Assembly (NCBI GenBank): GCA_003586115.2
Contig: QVOM02000119.1
Location: forward strand, 48,571,428 to 48,635,427
Source of the DNA: Salvator merianae
Lineage: Eukaryota > Chordata > Lepidosauria > Squamata > Teiidae
DNA: 64,000 bases
Direction: 5' to 3'
The position numbers and the translations under genes were made by a program. This document shows, one piece after another, positions 11,663-21,900 of this stretch. Below the pieces are notes generated by a model. The model did not search any database, was not told the origin of the DNA, and saw only the letters and a program-made list of their open reading frames with translations. How positions within the stretch are numbered: position 1 is the first letter of the stretch; every line of letters starts with the position of its first letter.

Positions 11663-13132
11663 CAGTGCTTTGAAAAAGTATTTGCCCCCTCCCTCATTTC
11701 TGCTATTTTTACATGTTCGTCACATTTATCTTCAAACAAAATTCAATATGAGACAAAGTCAACCTGATTAAACACAAAATACAGCTTTCAAATGATCTTT
11801 TCATTTATTGAAGGAAAAAAAGTTATCAAATACTTTTATCATCCATGTGAAAATGTCATTTTGCCCCCCTAAACTTAGTACTTGGTTATGTCACCTTTAG
11901 CTGCAACAACTGCAACCAAACTCTTCTGATACCTAAAGATCAGTTTTTTACATCGCTGTGGAAGAATTTTGACCCATTTTTCTTTTGCAAAATTGCTTTA
12001 ATTCAGCCACATTGGAAAGCTTTCAAGTATGAGCTGCCCATTTAAGGTCCTGCCACAGCATCTCAATGAAGTTCAGCTCAGGACTTTGATTAGACCTTAA
12101 TTTTGTGTTTTTTTGAGCCATTCAGAGATGGACTTGCTCTTTTGCTTCAGATTGTTGTCTTGCTCCATAATCCAACTGCACTTAAGCTTCAGATCAGAGT
12201 GATGGCAGGGCATTCTTCTTCAGGATTTTCTTGTAGAATGCAGAATTCATGGTTCAGTCAATTATGGCAAGTCACCCAGGCTTTTGTGCAGCAAATCGTT
12301 CCGCACTATCACACTACCATCATCATGTTTGACTATTGGTATGATGATCTTATTGTGGAATGCTCTGTTAGCTTTATGGAAGATGCCTTCAAAAAGTTCC
12401 ATCTTTTTCTCATCAGTCCACTGAACATTATCCCAAAGGCTTAGAGGTCATCAAGCTGTTCTTTGGCAAATATGAAATGTGTCTTTATGTTCCTCCTGGT
12501 TAGCAGGAGCTTCTGCCTTGCGACACTCCGGTGTAGACCTTTTTTTATCATTGTCTTTCTAATGGTGGAATCTTGAATGCTGAACTGATCTGAGGTGAGC
12601 GAGGCCTACAGTTACTTAAATGTTCATCTGTGTTCTTTTATGAATTCCTAGATGAATTGTTGATGCACTCTTGGTTTATATTTTAATGTATGTTTTACAC
12701 TGTTTTATCACTTTTATCTTTTTATTGTGACTTTCCTTGTGGTGGGATATAAATGCTGGCCACCTCTGGGAAGAATTGCCTCAGTTCCAGTTTTTTTCCA
12801 TAAAGAGATAATGACTCTCACTGTGGTCCACTGGAGTTCCGGAGTCTTAGAAATGACTTTGTAACCCTTTCCAGACAGATATATTTCAATAATTTTCTTT
12901 CTCATCCCTTCCAGGATTTCTTTTGATCTGGCATAGTGTGCTGCTTATGGAAACCTTTTAGCCTACTCCACATTTCTCTAGATGTTCTATTTGTGATAAT
13001 TTGATTCAACAGGACAGTCAGTAACCAAGTCTGGGTGTGTCTGATTGAACCCAATTGTCAATTAAATTTGGTTCATTGGTTGACTGAATAACTCACGGGG
13101 CAATTACTTTTTCACAAGGGTTGGATCTGGAC
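11663..13132 (-). mobile_element. Tc1-like DNA transposon, nearly full length, decayed
   Basis: About 1.47 kb, the usual Tc1 size. The terminal inverted repeats are recognisable: TGAAAAAGTATTTGCCCC near the left end and, on the other strand, TGAAAAAGTAATTGCCCC at the right end. The transposase is on the minus strand. Its N-terminal helix-turn-helix part reads LSGKGYKVISKTPELQWTTV (12714-12905), and a SPELNFIEM motif, the SPDLNPIE signature of the DDE region, lies near 12060-12090. Stops and frameshifts show it is inactive. A TA target duplication is not clearly kept. Confidence 0.88.
11990..12905 (-). pseudogene. Tc1 transposase pseudogene
   Basis: On the minus strand a PAIRED-like DNA-binding start (RKKIIEIYLSGKGYKVISK) is followed by a broken catalytic domain that ends near the SPELNFIEM signature. 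No continuous frame covers it. It lies wholly inside the Tc1 element in a CEP83 intron. Confidence 0.8.
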
Positions 13133-13600
13133 CAGATGGTTCAAGGGGCATTTCTTATGTTCTTGTAGAACCTTAACTGACTTTAAGAGTGGTCACTGGC
13201 GAGTTGTAATCCATCTGAGCGTTATGCCTATGGAAGCTATGAAGATGTAATTGTGAAAGGGACTGTACCTGATCCCTTCTCAGTAGCTATGTGTAGAGGA
13301 TCTGTGTGTGCTCTATTGAATACACATATACATTCTACTACAAGCATGTGTACTAAATTTTAAGCAAGCAGAATCACTGAAGAATGTGAGAGTGGGACCT
13401 GTTATACATGCACTGTTAGATATAGGTAGGTTCCACAGGTAACTAATATATTTGTTGTGTCTAATAGATCTCCAACTATGTAATGGGACGAGTTTGCCTG
13501 GATCTTTAAGTTCAACATTTCACCAATTGTTTCTATATTTTAAAATGTGTTTATTAAGTAATGCTTAGCTGAGTTTCAGGTTTTTGTTTTTGTTTTGCAG

Positions 13601-13758
13601 CAAGTCCATGATTTACAGTTCCGCGTGGCTTCTTTCTCACAGTCTGAGAGTGATTGGCTTGATTCGAATCAGAAGCTTAAGGAGATGCTAGAGAGATTAA
13701 AGCATGAATGTCGGAATGCAAAAAGTGAAGCAGAAAGAACTCAATTAGATTTTGAGAA
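13601..13758 (+). CDS. CEP83: CEP83 exon ([12 protein letters not shown]...)
   Basis: 158 bp. Acceptor TTTTGCAG, donor GTACAA at 13759. It enters in phase 0 with [20 protein letters not shown], continues through [20 protein letters not shown], and ends two bases into Lys. An ORF runs on past the donor into intron for 125 more codons; that read-through is not exon, because phase with the exon at 17829 fixes the end. Confidence 0.94.
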
Positions 13759-14004
13759 GTACAATTCATTTTTTAATGTTTTTCAACTGACTTATTTCTT
13801 GTCAAAAAAAAGTAAAGCTTTATGGAGAATAAGAGTTCTTCTTGTGCTCATCTGCCTATATTATGAGGTTTTCTTATTACAGCTAATCAAGAATAGAGAA
13901 TGGCTATCATGTCTTACATGGCTCTTTAATGTTGTGATTTATTTTCTTATGATATTTACAGCTTTTTATTCATTTCTGTATAAATGTAAGTCCTTGGACA
14001 TGTG

Positions 14005-14024
14005 TATTATTATTATTATTATTA
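14005..14024. repeat. ATT microsatellite
   Basis: Short run of TAT/ATT triplets in a CEP83 intron. Confidence 0.85.
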
Positions 14025-14088
14025 AAGCTGTTTGCAACTTTTTGGTACCCCTGAAATCTAAAATGTTGGTGACAGTTGTTGCAACAGT

Positions 14089-14268
14089 GGCCCCTTCTGC
14101 ACTTGGCCTTATTGTGGATTATATCCCAGAATAGGGACCTGCTATGCACATGCTAGTGCAAACTATGAAAGGTCTTGCCCAGGGTCTATCATAGTCTGCA
14201 CTAGCATGCAGACGGCAGGTCCCTATTCTGAGATATAATCTGGAATATGTCCAAGTGCAGAAAGGGCC
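14089..14268. mobile_element. Foldback (palindromic) MITE, about 80-bp arms
   Basis: The left arm starts GGCCCCTTCTGCACTTGG and the right arm ends CCAAGTGCAGAAAGGGCC. The arms also share AGAATAGGGACCTGC and ATGCTAGTGCA in inverted order and meet at about 14165-14185. The terminal motif GGNCC-TTCTGCAC recurs at other sites in the window (44085, 57099, 57975), suggesting one superfamily. No target duplication was found, so exact ends are uncertain. Confidence 0.82.
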
Positions 14269-15749
14269 TATATTACTTTTCAGAAGTGGAGGTGTGCAGG
14301 GTCCACTGGGATGACGCATGGTCCTCCACTTCTAGAAGTGTACTTGTGGCTTGATGAAAAGCCACATAGCCAGTGGCTGCAGCCACCATAGGCTGCCTGG
14401 ACAGTGAAGTGCGATGGACCAGCCCATGATGTGGTAAATCTGTGTTCACAATAGAAGGAGGAGGGACAAGCAGGTGCACAATGGCAGGAGGACAGGGTGA
14501 ATTTGAGGAAAGGCGATTCATCCAAACTACGTGGGGAATTTCCCCATTTTCTGCAGCTTGGCTGCTGTTATTATAGCTCCCTCTGTGGACAGGGTCACTT
14601 TGCGCATCATTGTGCAGGTGCAGGCATATTTTGAAGCTCCCTCTTCCCTGCAGAATGACGTGTGACATGGCCCTGCCCACATAGGGGTCTATAATGGAGG
14701 TGACCATGCTTCAAAAAAATGGTTGAGTTCCTTGCATCTACTCGTGAGTCGCTTAAAGGTGCCAAGGAGAACCTGAGGTTATCAGGTAAAGTCTCTCAAA
14801 CTGCATGTTTCAATGAACTGCAGTTAGGCACATCCCTAAGTAAGATTCTTGTATATGTGCAATCTGGATTTATGCCCATCTTGGCTAATGAGAGTTACTT
14901 AAATGGGGATGACTAGGTGGGTTCAGAGAGTGCGGGATGCCTGAGGCAATGTGGTACTACTAGCTTTGAAGGAGTTGGGGGTTTGCTCACTCCTAAAAAG
15001 ATCCCACCATGGATCCAAAGTGTATTCTATGTGCCACTCAGTTACTTAATACTATCTTTTCAGGACAGAGTGAAAATCACACGTTTGGGTTTTTTAAGCA
15101 CAGAAGCCCAACAAAATCTAAAATGATGATAATTATGATGGCCTTTGTTCTATTGTGTCTCAACCCTGTTTTCATGGGCAGACACGAGCACAGGTTTTAT
15201 AGCCTGTGTCATTATCACCAGATAACACTAGATTGAGGATACGAGAATGCCAAGGAGACTCTGTCACTCCTCTTATTTAGCCTAGATTATCTTTTGCTAG
15301 AGGAATAGCGCATATAATAGCAAAGAGATGCCAGCGTGAATAGTGAAATCCTAAGGCAATATGTTGTTCTATATCATTCTGCAGTGTAGTATACTAGTAG
15401 TAACATTAAACAACAAAGCATTAGGAAATATATGTCCGACTTATAGGGAAAGCTGGGTGAGCATCAAAATAATGAGTCTTGAAAAAAAGAAGTGCTTGCA
15501 AGCTTTTATTACAGGCACTAAAAGCAGGGACCATGGAGATCAGAGTCTGAACCAACTTAATGACTGGAACCAATTTGGTGATCACTTATCTGAGCAATTA
15601 TGGGTTGTTGAGTTGATTGAAACCCTGATTTCTGTGATGCTCATTTTGAGCACTCTCTAATCCCTGGAAGAAATGCCTGCCAGCTTTCCTCCCTCACCCC
15701 CAAATCTTGTCTTTTTAGGTTTTGTGATTTGCTGTATTTTGAAGCAAGG
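14269..15749 (+). other. CEP83 intron, repeat-like but unassigned
   Basis: Contains ORFs of 144 codons (minus, 14273-14707) and 99 codons (plus, 15361-15660) with no recognisable domain. CTGCAGTTAGGCACATC at about 14820-14836 is shared almost exactly with about 37982-38000, so this part belongs to a dispersed repeat whose end carries the AGGGATGTGCC motif. Confidence 0.5.
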
Positions 15750-16215
15750 GGTGGGCAACCGGTACACCCTCCTGGAAGGTATTAGATGAAACTGATTGTC
15801 CGGATCCATTTCAGTCTGGGTTCAGGCCTTGTTTTGGGGGCAGAATCCCTGCAATGAGTGCCAGAGAGGCAGGGAGTGCTGTTCTGTTCCTATTTAATAT
15901 TTCGTTGGCTTTTGATATTGTGGACTGTGGTATCTTCCTAGATCACTTGTGTGGAATGATATTCAAATGCAGCGTGTAAAAGTAGTTTCCAATCTTTTAA
16001 GGACAAGCTCAAAGGATAGTGCTGGAGAATTGTTACTAGGTGCTGTGACAACTAGGAAGACACTGATGTGGCACACTTTATCCTCAGTGCTGTTCAATGA
16101 CCTCTTGAAGCCACTGGGAATTATTAACAGTTTTAAAGCAAGATATCAATACGTGACACCTAGCTCTATTTCTCTGTAACATCTCAATGCAAAAGACAGT
16201 GAATATCCTAGCTAA
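15750..16215 (+). mobile_element. L2/CR1-group LINE reverse-transcriptase fragment
   Basis: The plus strand reads VLDETDCPDPFQSGFRPCFG near 15780-15835, then 'SLAFDIVDC' and, in a further frame, 'LSSVLFNDLLKPLGIINSF', the conserved fingers and palm region of this LINE group. It is the same family as the antisense copy at 40960-42480. It is frameshifted and inactive. Confidence 0.82.
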
Positions 16216-17394
16216 TGGGTAGTTCCTGGTTTTTTTTGGGGGGGAATTTCTTGTTCTAGATGGAGTTGAATTCCCTCAGAAGGAATTAGAAAGTGCATCG
16301 ATAACTTTCAATGTCACTGAGAGTGGCCTCTGTGATTAGGAGTATCTCTCACCAACTTAAGCTGGTGTATTAACAACCCCACGTGGGTATCCTAGCCATC
16401 ACTATCCATGTGCTGGTAACTTCATGTTTAGATTAACTGTAATATGTAGAGTTACTGTTGCATTTGCTTTGAAAACACAACTAATGCAATACAGCATTTG
16501 ACAACCTGGTTGCCGAATGGGGCATCTGGTCATGCACAAATTATACCCCTACTTAACTAATTGCACTTTTATCTAGTTTTCCTTAGACTTAGTTTTAAAA
16601 CTTTTACCTGAGCAATTCTTGGTCTCTGGAGTCTAAGGAGAATTATTCCTGTAACTGGATGAATATGATTCAGAATTGATCAGTGGTGGTATGCCACTTA
16701 TTTTCTGAAGTACTGTTAAGTAAATAGGAGAGTGAATGCTTTAAGATTTATGGATGGATAGGTGAATAAACAAATAGTAATGAAAGTGAAATAATCATCA
16801 TTAAATGGTGGGAAGTTGTGCAACATTGCAATCTTTGTAAGACAAAATCACATATCTAAAAATCAGCTCTTGCACAAAATCTTGCCCACTCTTCTGCTTC
16901 TTTTCAACAGGAATTTTAGTCCAAATACTTAGAACATGTACTTTGATGATAAAGTATTTCAGCTTCTTAAATACCAAGAACTGTATTTCCTCCAGTGTTT
17001 CCAGAACATCTGAGTTAAATTTGGAGTTGTACTATATTTTAATTTTCAGAAGCTTATTTTATGAATGATTATAAGTATGAATGTCACACTTGCAGTGGAA
17101 TCTAGCTCACATTTCTACAAGAGTCAATGCCTGATGTGCCTCTTGACTGTGGAGGGAAGAGCCCAAGTATATTATGCAGATGCCTTTTTAAGTTGAGAGA
17201 TGGAACTGATGGTTTCTAGGGGGAGGGACACCTAAATTTACTTGCTTCCAAGTGTTACAGATTGCATTATTATTATTCTTGTTTGTTTTCACTATATAAA
17301 TTTACCAGTTGCTTTTCTTAAAGAGATTTAAAAATCTAAAACAAATCCATAGAATGAGAACAAAACATTATATGGTAATGCAGCAGATAGCCTA
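16216..17394 (+). other. CEP83 intron, nothing recognised
   Basis: AT-rich intron with no clear exon, RNA gene or repeat family. Confidence 0.55.
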
Positions 17395-17570
17395 CTGTGA
17401 CCCTGTAATTCAACAGTAGAGCATGTGCTTTGGATTCAACAGGTGCCAGGTTCAGTTTCTGGAAATTAATAAAATGAGGTATCATTCATTGGGATATGGG
17501 AGAAAGCTTCTTCTCATCAGAGTAGCAAATGGTGGGCAAATAACCCAAGGTGGTAAAAGAGAGGTTCCTC
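17395..17570 (+). mobile_element. tRNA-derived SINE, decayed
   Basis: CAACAGTAGAGCATGTGCTT has the shape of a tRNA D-arm/A box, and GCCAGGTTCAGTTTCTGG that of a T-arm/B box. The spacing fits the tRNA head of a reptile SINE with a GCTCAGTGGTAGAGCATCTG-like start. The body continues to about 17570. It is not a tRNA gene: the stems do not pair well and it runs into SINE body. Confidence 0.65.
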
Positions 17571-17828
17571 TGTGGGTGGATAATTTCAATTCACTTAATT
17601 ATTTAAATTAGTTCATTTCTCAAGACACCTAAGAATACCGCAACATACACTGTATGAGACCTGGTTTTCTTACACGCTTTGTTGCATCTCATTCCACAAT
17701 AAATGGGATATTTAAATCTGGAGTGGGGAGGTAGATATTGTTGGTAGTTACAACTAGGGTGATTATATGCTGTCCTCATGATGAAGTGTAACTTACATTT
17801 CAAGGGAACCTTTTTTTTCCCTTCCTAG

Positions 17829-17958
17829 GAATTTGGAAGAAAATCGTGTAAAATGGCTAGAAGAAAAGCACAACCTTATTCAGCGTATTACGGAATTAGA
17901 GCAAAAGTATGACAAGATAAAAGAGAAACTGCACCGTGCAGCAGTAGCTCAGAAAAAG
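17829..17958 (+). CDS. CEP83: CEP83 exon ending at a second GC donor
   Basis: 130 bp. Acceptor CTTCCTAG. The first base completes Lys, then [20 protein letters not shown] through AAVAQKK, leaving in phase 0. The only donor giving AQKK-RKTL, the human order, is GCATGT at 17959. The nearby GTGACT would leave one T before AG and make a stop at the junction. It matches human TLEEKQIQWLEEKHKL onward. Confidence 0.92.
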
Positions 17959-18621
17959 GCATGTGACTCAAAAGAGTATTTTCAAGGGAAGTGATTTGTT
18001 CTGGAATAGGTGAATTATTCTTCTGCAGTAGGATTTTAATTGTAACCAGCAAAGTGTTCTACCTGTTAAATTCAAATAGTAATTTCTACTATCAGCTTTT
18101 CCTTTGGGGTTTAGTTAAGTGAGAGGCAGCATGCTAATTTCAAGAAATAATGCAAAACAAAAAATCGTTAGCATCTGAGCAAAGAGGTGGAAATTGCCTA
18201 AAAAACTGCCACCATTTTCCCAAGGATGTAAAAGTTGGATATAATATTGTACTTTTTCTTGTAGTGGGTGCAGGTGTTATGCATTAATATTTTTACAACC
18301 AAATTATTTCTGACATTCTGCAGTTTCTGTCTTGCCAGCATTCCAAATCAAATTTCACTTAGAAAGAACAGAAATCATTTAAATGCTTTCTGTTATTACT
18401 TGTAGCACAATAAGCAGTAGTAGATTTTTTGTTGTGATACTCCTTGGCCTGAAACACACTTTCAGGCATATTTGCTTCGTTTCTTCCTTTCGTATTTGCA
18501 AAGAATGTGTGATACAGCAAAAATAAATGTTTGTCTTGTTGATGATCACAGCCGTATTTAAGTCAAGTTTTTTTTTTTCCTCTATAGCTTATTGCTAATG
18601 CATGTGTTGCATTATTTACAG
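17959..18621 (+). other. CEP83 GC-AG intron
   Basis: Donor GCATGT, acceptor ATTATTTACAG. The 663 bp are AT-rich with a poly(T) tract near 18570. No repeat was recognised. Confidence 0.85.
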
Positions 18622-18725
18622 AGAAAAACACTTAATGACAATAAACAAAAGAAATTGTTGGAGAAAATAGAGCTCTTGGAAGCTAAGAGAGAAGAACTGG
18701 AAACAGAAAACCAGGTGTTAAATAG
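18622..18725 (+). CDS. CEP83: CEP83 exon ([12 protein letters not shown]...)
   Basis: 104 bp. Acceptor TTTACAG, donor GTACGT at 18726. It encodes [20 protein letters not shown] and [11 protein letters not shown], ending two bases into Arg. It matches human [20 protein letters not shown] and [13 protein letters not shown]. Confidence 0.95.
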
Positions 18726-18774
18726 GTACGTTTAGATTATATTTGGTCTTGAATTTTGTTATGTTTCAGATGTG

Positions 18775-19010
18775 TGCTGTGCAACCAAATGAGTGATTTA
18801 GAGAACAAAAGGCTGCTGCATTCTGTGCTGTATGTGGGGCTGCCCTTGAAGACAGTTTGGAAGCTGCAGCTGGTGCAGAAAGCAGCAGCCAGACAGCTGA
18901 CTGAAAACAGCTGGCCGGAAGCTCATCACACAGGTCTTAAAAGATCTCCGCTGGCTGTCAGTTTGCTACCGAGCCCAACTTTTTCTTGGCAGCTGCTGCT
19001 TCGTTCTGTC
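18775..19010 (+). mobile_element. LINE 3'-region fragment (L2/CR1 group)
   Basis: It reads LYVGLPLKTVWKLQLVQKAA then ARQLT and, in a shifted frame, a 'LRWLSVCYRAQ' tail. This is the thumb and C-terminal region of L2/CR1-group polymerases. It begins about 50 bases after a CEP83 donor. Inactive. Confidence 0.75.
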
Positions 19011-19349
19011 TGTCCGTTCATTTCTGCAGCCTCTTTATTAACTTGCTGTCATACTTTTCAGAACAAGGAAGGCAATAAAAAGGCTGTGGGGATGAACAAC
19101 CAGACGGAAGAGTAAGGGAGTTGCTACAAGAAAGACAACGAAGGGCAAACTGGCAGGATGAGCTGTTGGCTTCTAAGAAGACTTTTTTCTTTTTTAGACT
19201 ATTTCTCTTAGAGGGAATGCTCATTAAAATAAGCTGCATTGCTTGCTTTGCCTTTCATTGGTCTAAGTCCCCGCAAAATGAGATACGCCTAGAGTGGCTT
19301 GAAATCCATACTGTTCAAACCTTCTGTGTAACTTAACACCAAAAAAGAA

Positions 19350-19430
19350 AAACAAATACCTATACTACACTGTACTACACTGCACTGCACTACACTGTGC
19401 TACACTGCACACTACACTACACCACACCTA
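19350..19430. repeat. Imperfect CTACA/CTGCA simple repeat
   Basis: Degenerate tandem ACTACACTGC-type units in a CEP83 intron. It looks like a decayed minisatellite. Confidence 0.85.
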
Positions 19431-19874
19431 TTACCTACAAGGAATAATGAGGGGAGAAACGCAAATATTTTTTCACTTGTCCTGTTCCTGTGCTCCCCAA
19501 CAGGAAAGGAAATTATGTTAGAGATGTCTCAGGGGAAGCATAGTGTGTTGCAGTAAAACAAGTGCCTTTACCCCCTGGATGTAGTTTGGGAGACTGAAAG
19601 TGAAATTTCTAATTGCTGTATTTCTGCCACCCTGCCCAACAATGCAGCATAAATCAAAGCAATTGTATAGCTCATACGTCCCTTAAGATAACATTAGTTT
19701 ATCTCAAGCTAAGATTGCAGTCATAATGACTGTCAGAATATTAGCGTAGTTCCCTAAATAAATGATTTGATCCACTCAATCTTCATAGGGACTTTTGCAC
19801 TAGAATAGTTCTGTGAGCAATGTTGAAATCTAGAATCCTTAATGTTAACACTGTAACCTTTTTTATTATATCAG
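19431..19874 (+). other. CEP83 intron end, nothing recognised
   Basis: AT-rich sequence leading to the acceptor TTATATCAG at 19874. No other signal was seen. Confidence 0.6.
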
Positions 19875-20052
19875 ACAAAATGTGCCTTATGCAGAACACA
19901 TTCGCCTTCAGAAGAGGTTAAAGGATTTGCAGCGGCGACATAACGAATTCCGCAGGCTTATTCTGTTTCCCAGCACGCCAGTACTAAAACCAGTCAGTTT
20001 TCTTTCTTCAACTTTGATGCCTGGACTTGAAGCATCCTTCCCTCTTCTACCA
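19875..20052 (+). CDS. CEP83: CEP83 exon ([15 protein letters not shown]...)
   Basis: 178 bp. Acceptor TATATCAG, donor GTATGT at 20053. The first base completes Arg, then [10 protein letters not shown] and [20 protein letters not shown], a Pro/Ser-rich linker ([20 protein letters not shown]) and FPLLP. The block of basic helix followed by a non-coiled linker is diagnostic for CEP83. An ORF reads on past the donor to a stop at 20070, but that is intron. Confidence 0.96.
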
Positions 20053-20331
20053 GTATGTAATATGTTGTAAAGTACTTGCAAATAAATGTTTCACATGGTT
20101 AAAACAATGAAATAAACTCATTCAGCAGAAAACAGTGCTAGAAATGTTAAAATAAGAAGTGTGTGAGTTTCTGATCATAAAAACAGAAGTGTTCTTATAT
20201 TCCAATTTCTGCAGTAATTTTGTAGTAGGGAATAGACTCCAGCCACAGATCAGGAGTTGAAAATTTTAGCCTCAGCAAAGCTAGTAAAAGTTTTAAAATG
20301 CCATTTCTTTGAACACTAAACCTCTGAGCCA

Positions 20332-20718
20332 TAGAGATGTGGAAGAGCCAGATCACACCTTTAATTTGCATGGAGCCAAACCTTGTCAGGTGCTGGACTA
20401 GCTTGTGGGCCTCACTAAGCGATCCACCTGGTTCACTGAGCCAACTGATCAGTTTGGGTTTGGTCCATTTCATGAAGCCCCCAGCTTCCTTTGGCAGCCA
20501 TGTGACTCATCCTTGCCCTGCATTGCACGACTGTCTTAACTTTCCAACCTGCTTTGCTGAGGCCTCCCCTCAGGTGCTTCAACCTTTTGTGCCTATAGGT
20601 GTGGTGCATGACATACTACAGGCCCACCAGGCCGTGCAGTTCAGTTCACTAGTGAGCCTAAGCAAACCAGTGGAGCTCGCTGGTGAACTAGCCTGAAGCA
20701 GGGCACATCTCTGTTTTT
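20332..20718. mobile_element. MITE with AGAGATGTG ends
   Basis: Begins CATAGAGATGTGG and ends GGGCACATCTCTG, an inverted pair. About 385 bp with no transposase. The GATGTGC-type end is shared with elements at 32168 and 58265, and with single ends at 9188, 14836 and 43350. ORFs on both strands across it (92 and 119 codons) are chance. Confidence 0.65.
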
Positions 20719-20905
20719 AAAGGTAATCCGATTCTAAAAGTAGTACCGTGGAAGAGCAGAATGAGCTGTTGTTAGATTCCATCCACATGAACTAAGTTTA
20801 TAACTTCTGTATCGAAGATAAAGTAAGTGGTAGCAGGCTCTATGGATCTTCTTAGTTGCTACGTAAAGCATATCCTTCTCTCCTGATTTGCATCTTTATT
20901 TCAAG

Positions 20906-21097
20906 GAGGAGGAGCACCAAAGAGAGCTTTCCCTGCTTCGCAAGCGCCTGGAAGAATTAGAAACTACACAAAGAAAACAGCTGCAAGAGCTTGGTGCTGC
21001 AAATGAACGAGCTCAGTCAGTGCCAAGCACTGACTCCAGCTCTGATGGAAATAAACTTGTTGAAGGGTATGACTTACCAGCTGTGGATGCCAAATAA
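20906..21097 (+). CDS. CEP83: CEP83 last coding exon with stop
   Basis: Acceptor TTATTTCAAG, then [30 protein letters not shown] and 31 more residues ([20 protein letters not shown] and so on) to TAA at 21095-21097. Human CEP83, from memory, ends only a few residues after EELG. This protein therefore has a longer Ser/Asp-rich acidic tail, unless annotation of the human end differs. The stop codon overlaps an AATAAA hexamer (21093-21098). Confidence 0.95.
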   Translation, partial: EEEHQRELSLLRKRLEELETTQRKQLQELGAANERAQSVPSTDSSSDGNKLVEGYDLPAVDAK

Positions 21098-21900
21098 AAA
21101 CAAAACTAAATTACCCTGAACTTTTTGTATTCTGCCAAAAATGTATCTTAGAAGTGCCTTCACTTGGATGAAAAGTTTAAATAGATTTTGCATAATTTTA
21201 TATTTTTGATTTTTAAAATCAGTGTGACTGGACCTGAATTACATGTAATGTTTGGTTTTAAATGGAAGTGTATCATCATGTTGCACTATTTTTTACTTTT
21301 TTAAACCAAGTCTCAAGCTGTTTTAGAAAGCATGGCAATTTGATAAATACTTTCTCTCCATTTTGATATATGATATTATCCATCTTTCATTATTACTGTG
21401 ACTTTGAGGTTGGAATCATGCAATTAAAAGGTACTTTATTGACTGCACTTTAATAGTATTTATGAGAAGCTGAGAGAAATAACAATTAAACTTTATGAAC
21501 ATTTGATTTTTTGCAGATCAAGTGTTTTCTGTGAACTGCAAAACGATTTTTTGTTAAAAGCAATAATCTATTCTAATATATTTTTGTAAAATTTTCCTCT
21601 TTGTTGTGTATTTTTTTATAGCGTTAGAAAATACATGCAGGAAAATCACTAGATTTTCTTTATCCAAGGTGTCTGGCCATAGTAATTTTTATTTTTTTAT
21701 TTGTGAATTTGGAAAGAGAAAAATCCAAGTCTTCACGATAGCGTGCAGTATGCACTGGAAGTTACATAGAGTTTAGCGTCTTTTAGCTAGTATCTTCTTC
21801 AGAGACAAAAATTCAATATTGATTGTAGATCTATGGTTATCCGTCCCTTCTTGCTCAAGCTTAGACAACTTGCTGCTCAGTTTTGCAAGGTAGTTCAATA
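21098..21900 (+). other. CEP83: CEP83 3' UTR (end not fixed)
   Basis: AT-rich sequence directly after the stop. Candidate poly(A) signals are ATTAAA at 21423 and 21485 and AATAAA at 21897. The hexamer across the stop codon itself is unlikely to be the main one because it leaves no UTR. Which site is used cannot be told from sequence. Confidence 0.6.

Larger units (their letters stand above)
1..21097 (+). other. CEP83: CEP83 gene, 3' part (coding exons to stop)
   Basis: CEP83 (CCDC41) is a coiled-coil protein of the centriole distal appendages. In the known family it docks the mother centriole to the membrane at the start of ciliogenesis, and human mutations cause nephronophthisis. Eleven coding pieces in this span, joined at splice sites, give one uninterrupted frame of 463 codons plus stop, almost all heptad-rich helix. 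The order and content match the C-terminal two thirds of human CEP83 as I recall it, including [15 protein letters not shown] and [20 protein letters not shown]. The N-terminal exons lie upstream of base 1. Two introns must use GC donors (7780 and 17959). The gene converges on PLXNC1. The transcript continues past the stop into a 3' UTR whose end is not fixed here. Confidence 0.95.

Noticed and set aside
13601..14134. 179-codon plus-strand ORF as a complete gene
   Set aside because: Only its first part is a CEP83 exon. The donor at 13759 and the phase of the exon at 17829 show the remainder, a hydrophobic run, is intron read-through.
14273..14707. 144-codon minus-strand ORF
   Set aside because: No family resemblance; it lies in repeat-like intron sequence next to a foldback MITE.
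17400..17460. tRNA gene on the plus strand
   Set aside because: Same reason: decayed tRNA-like SINE head.
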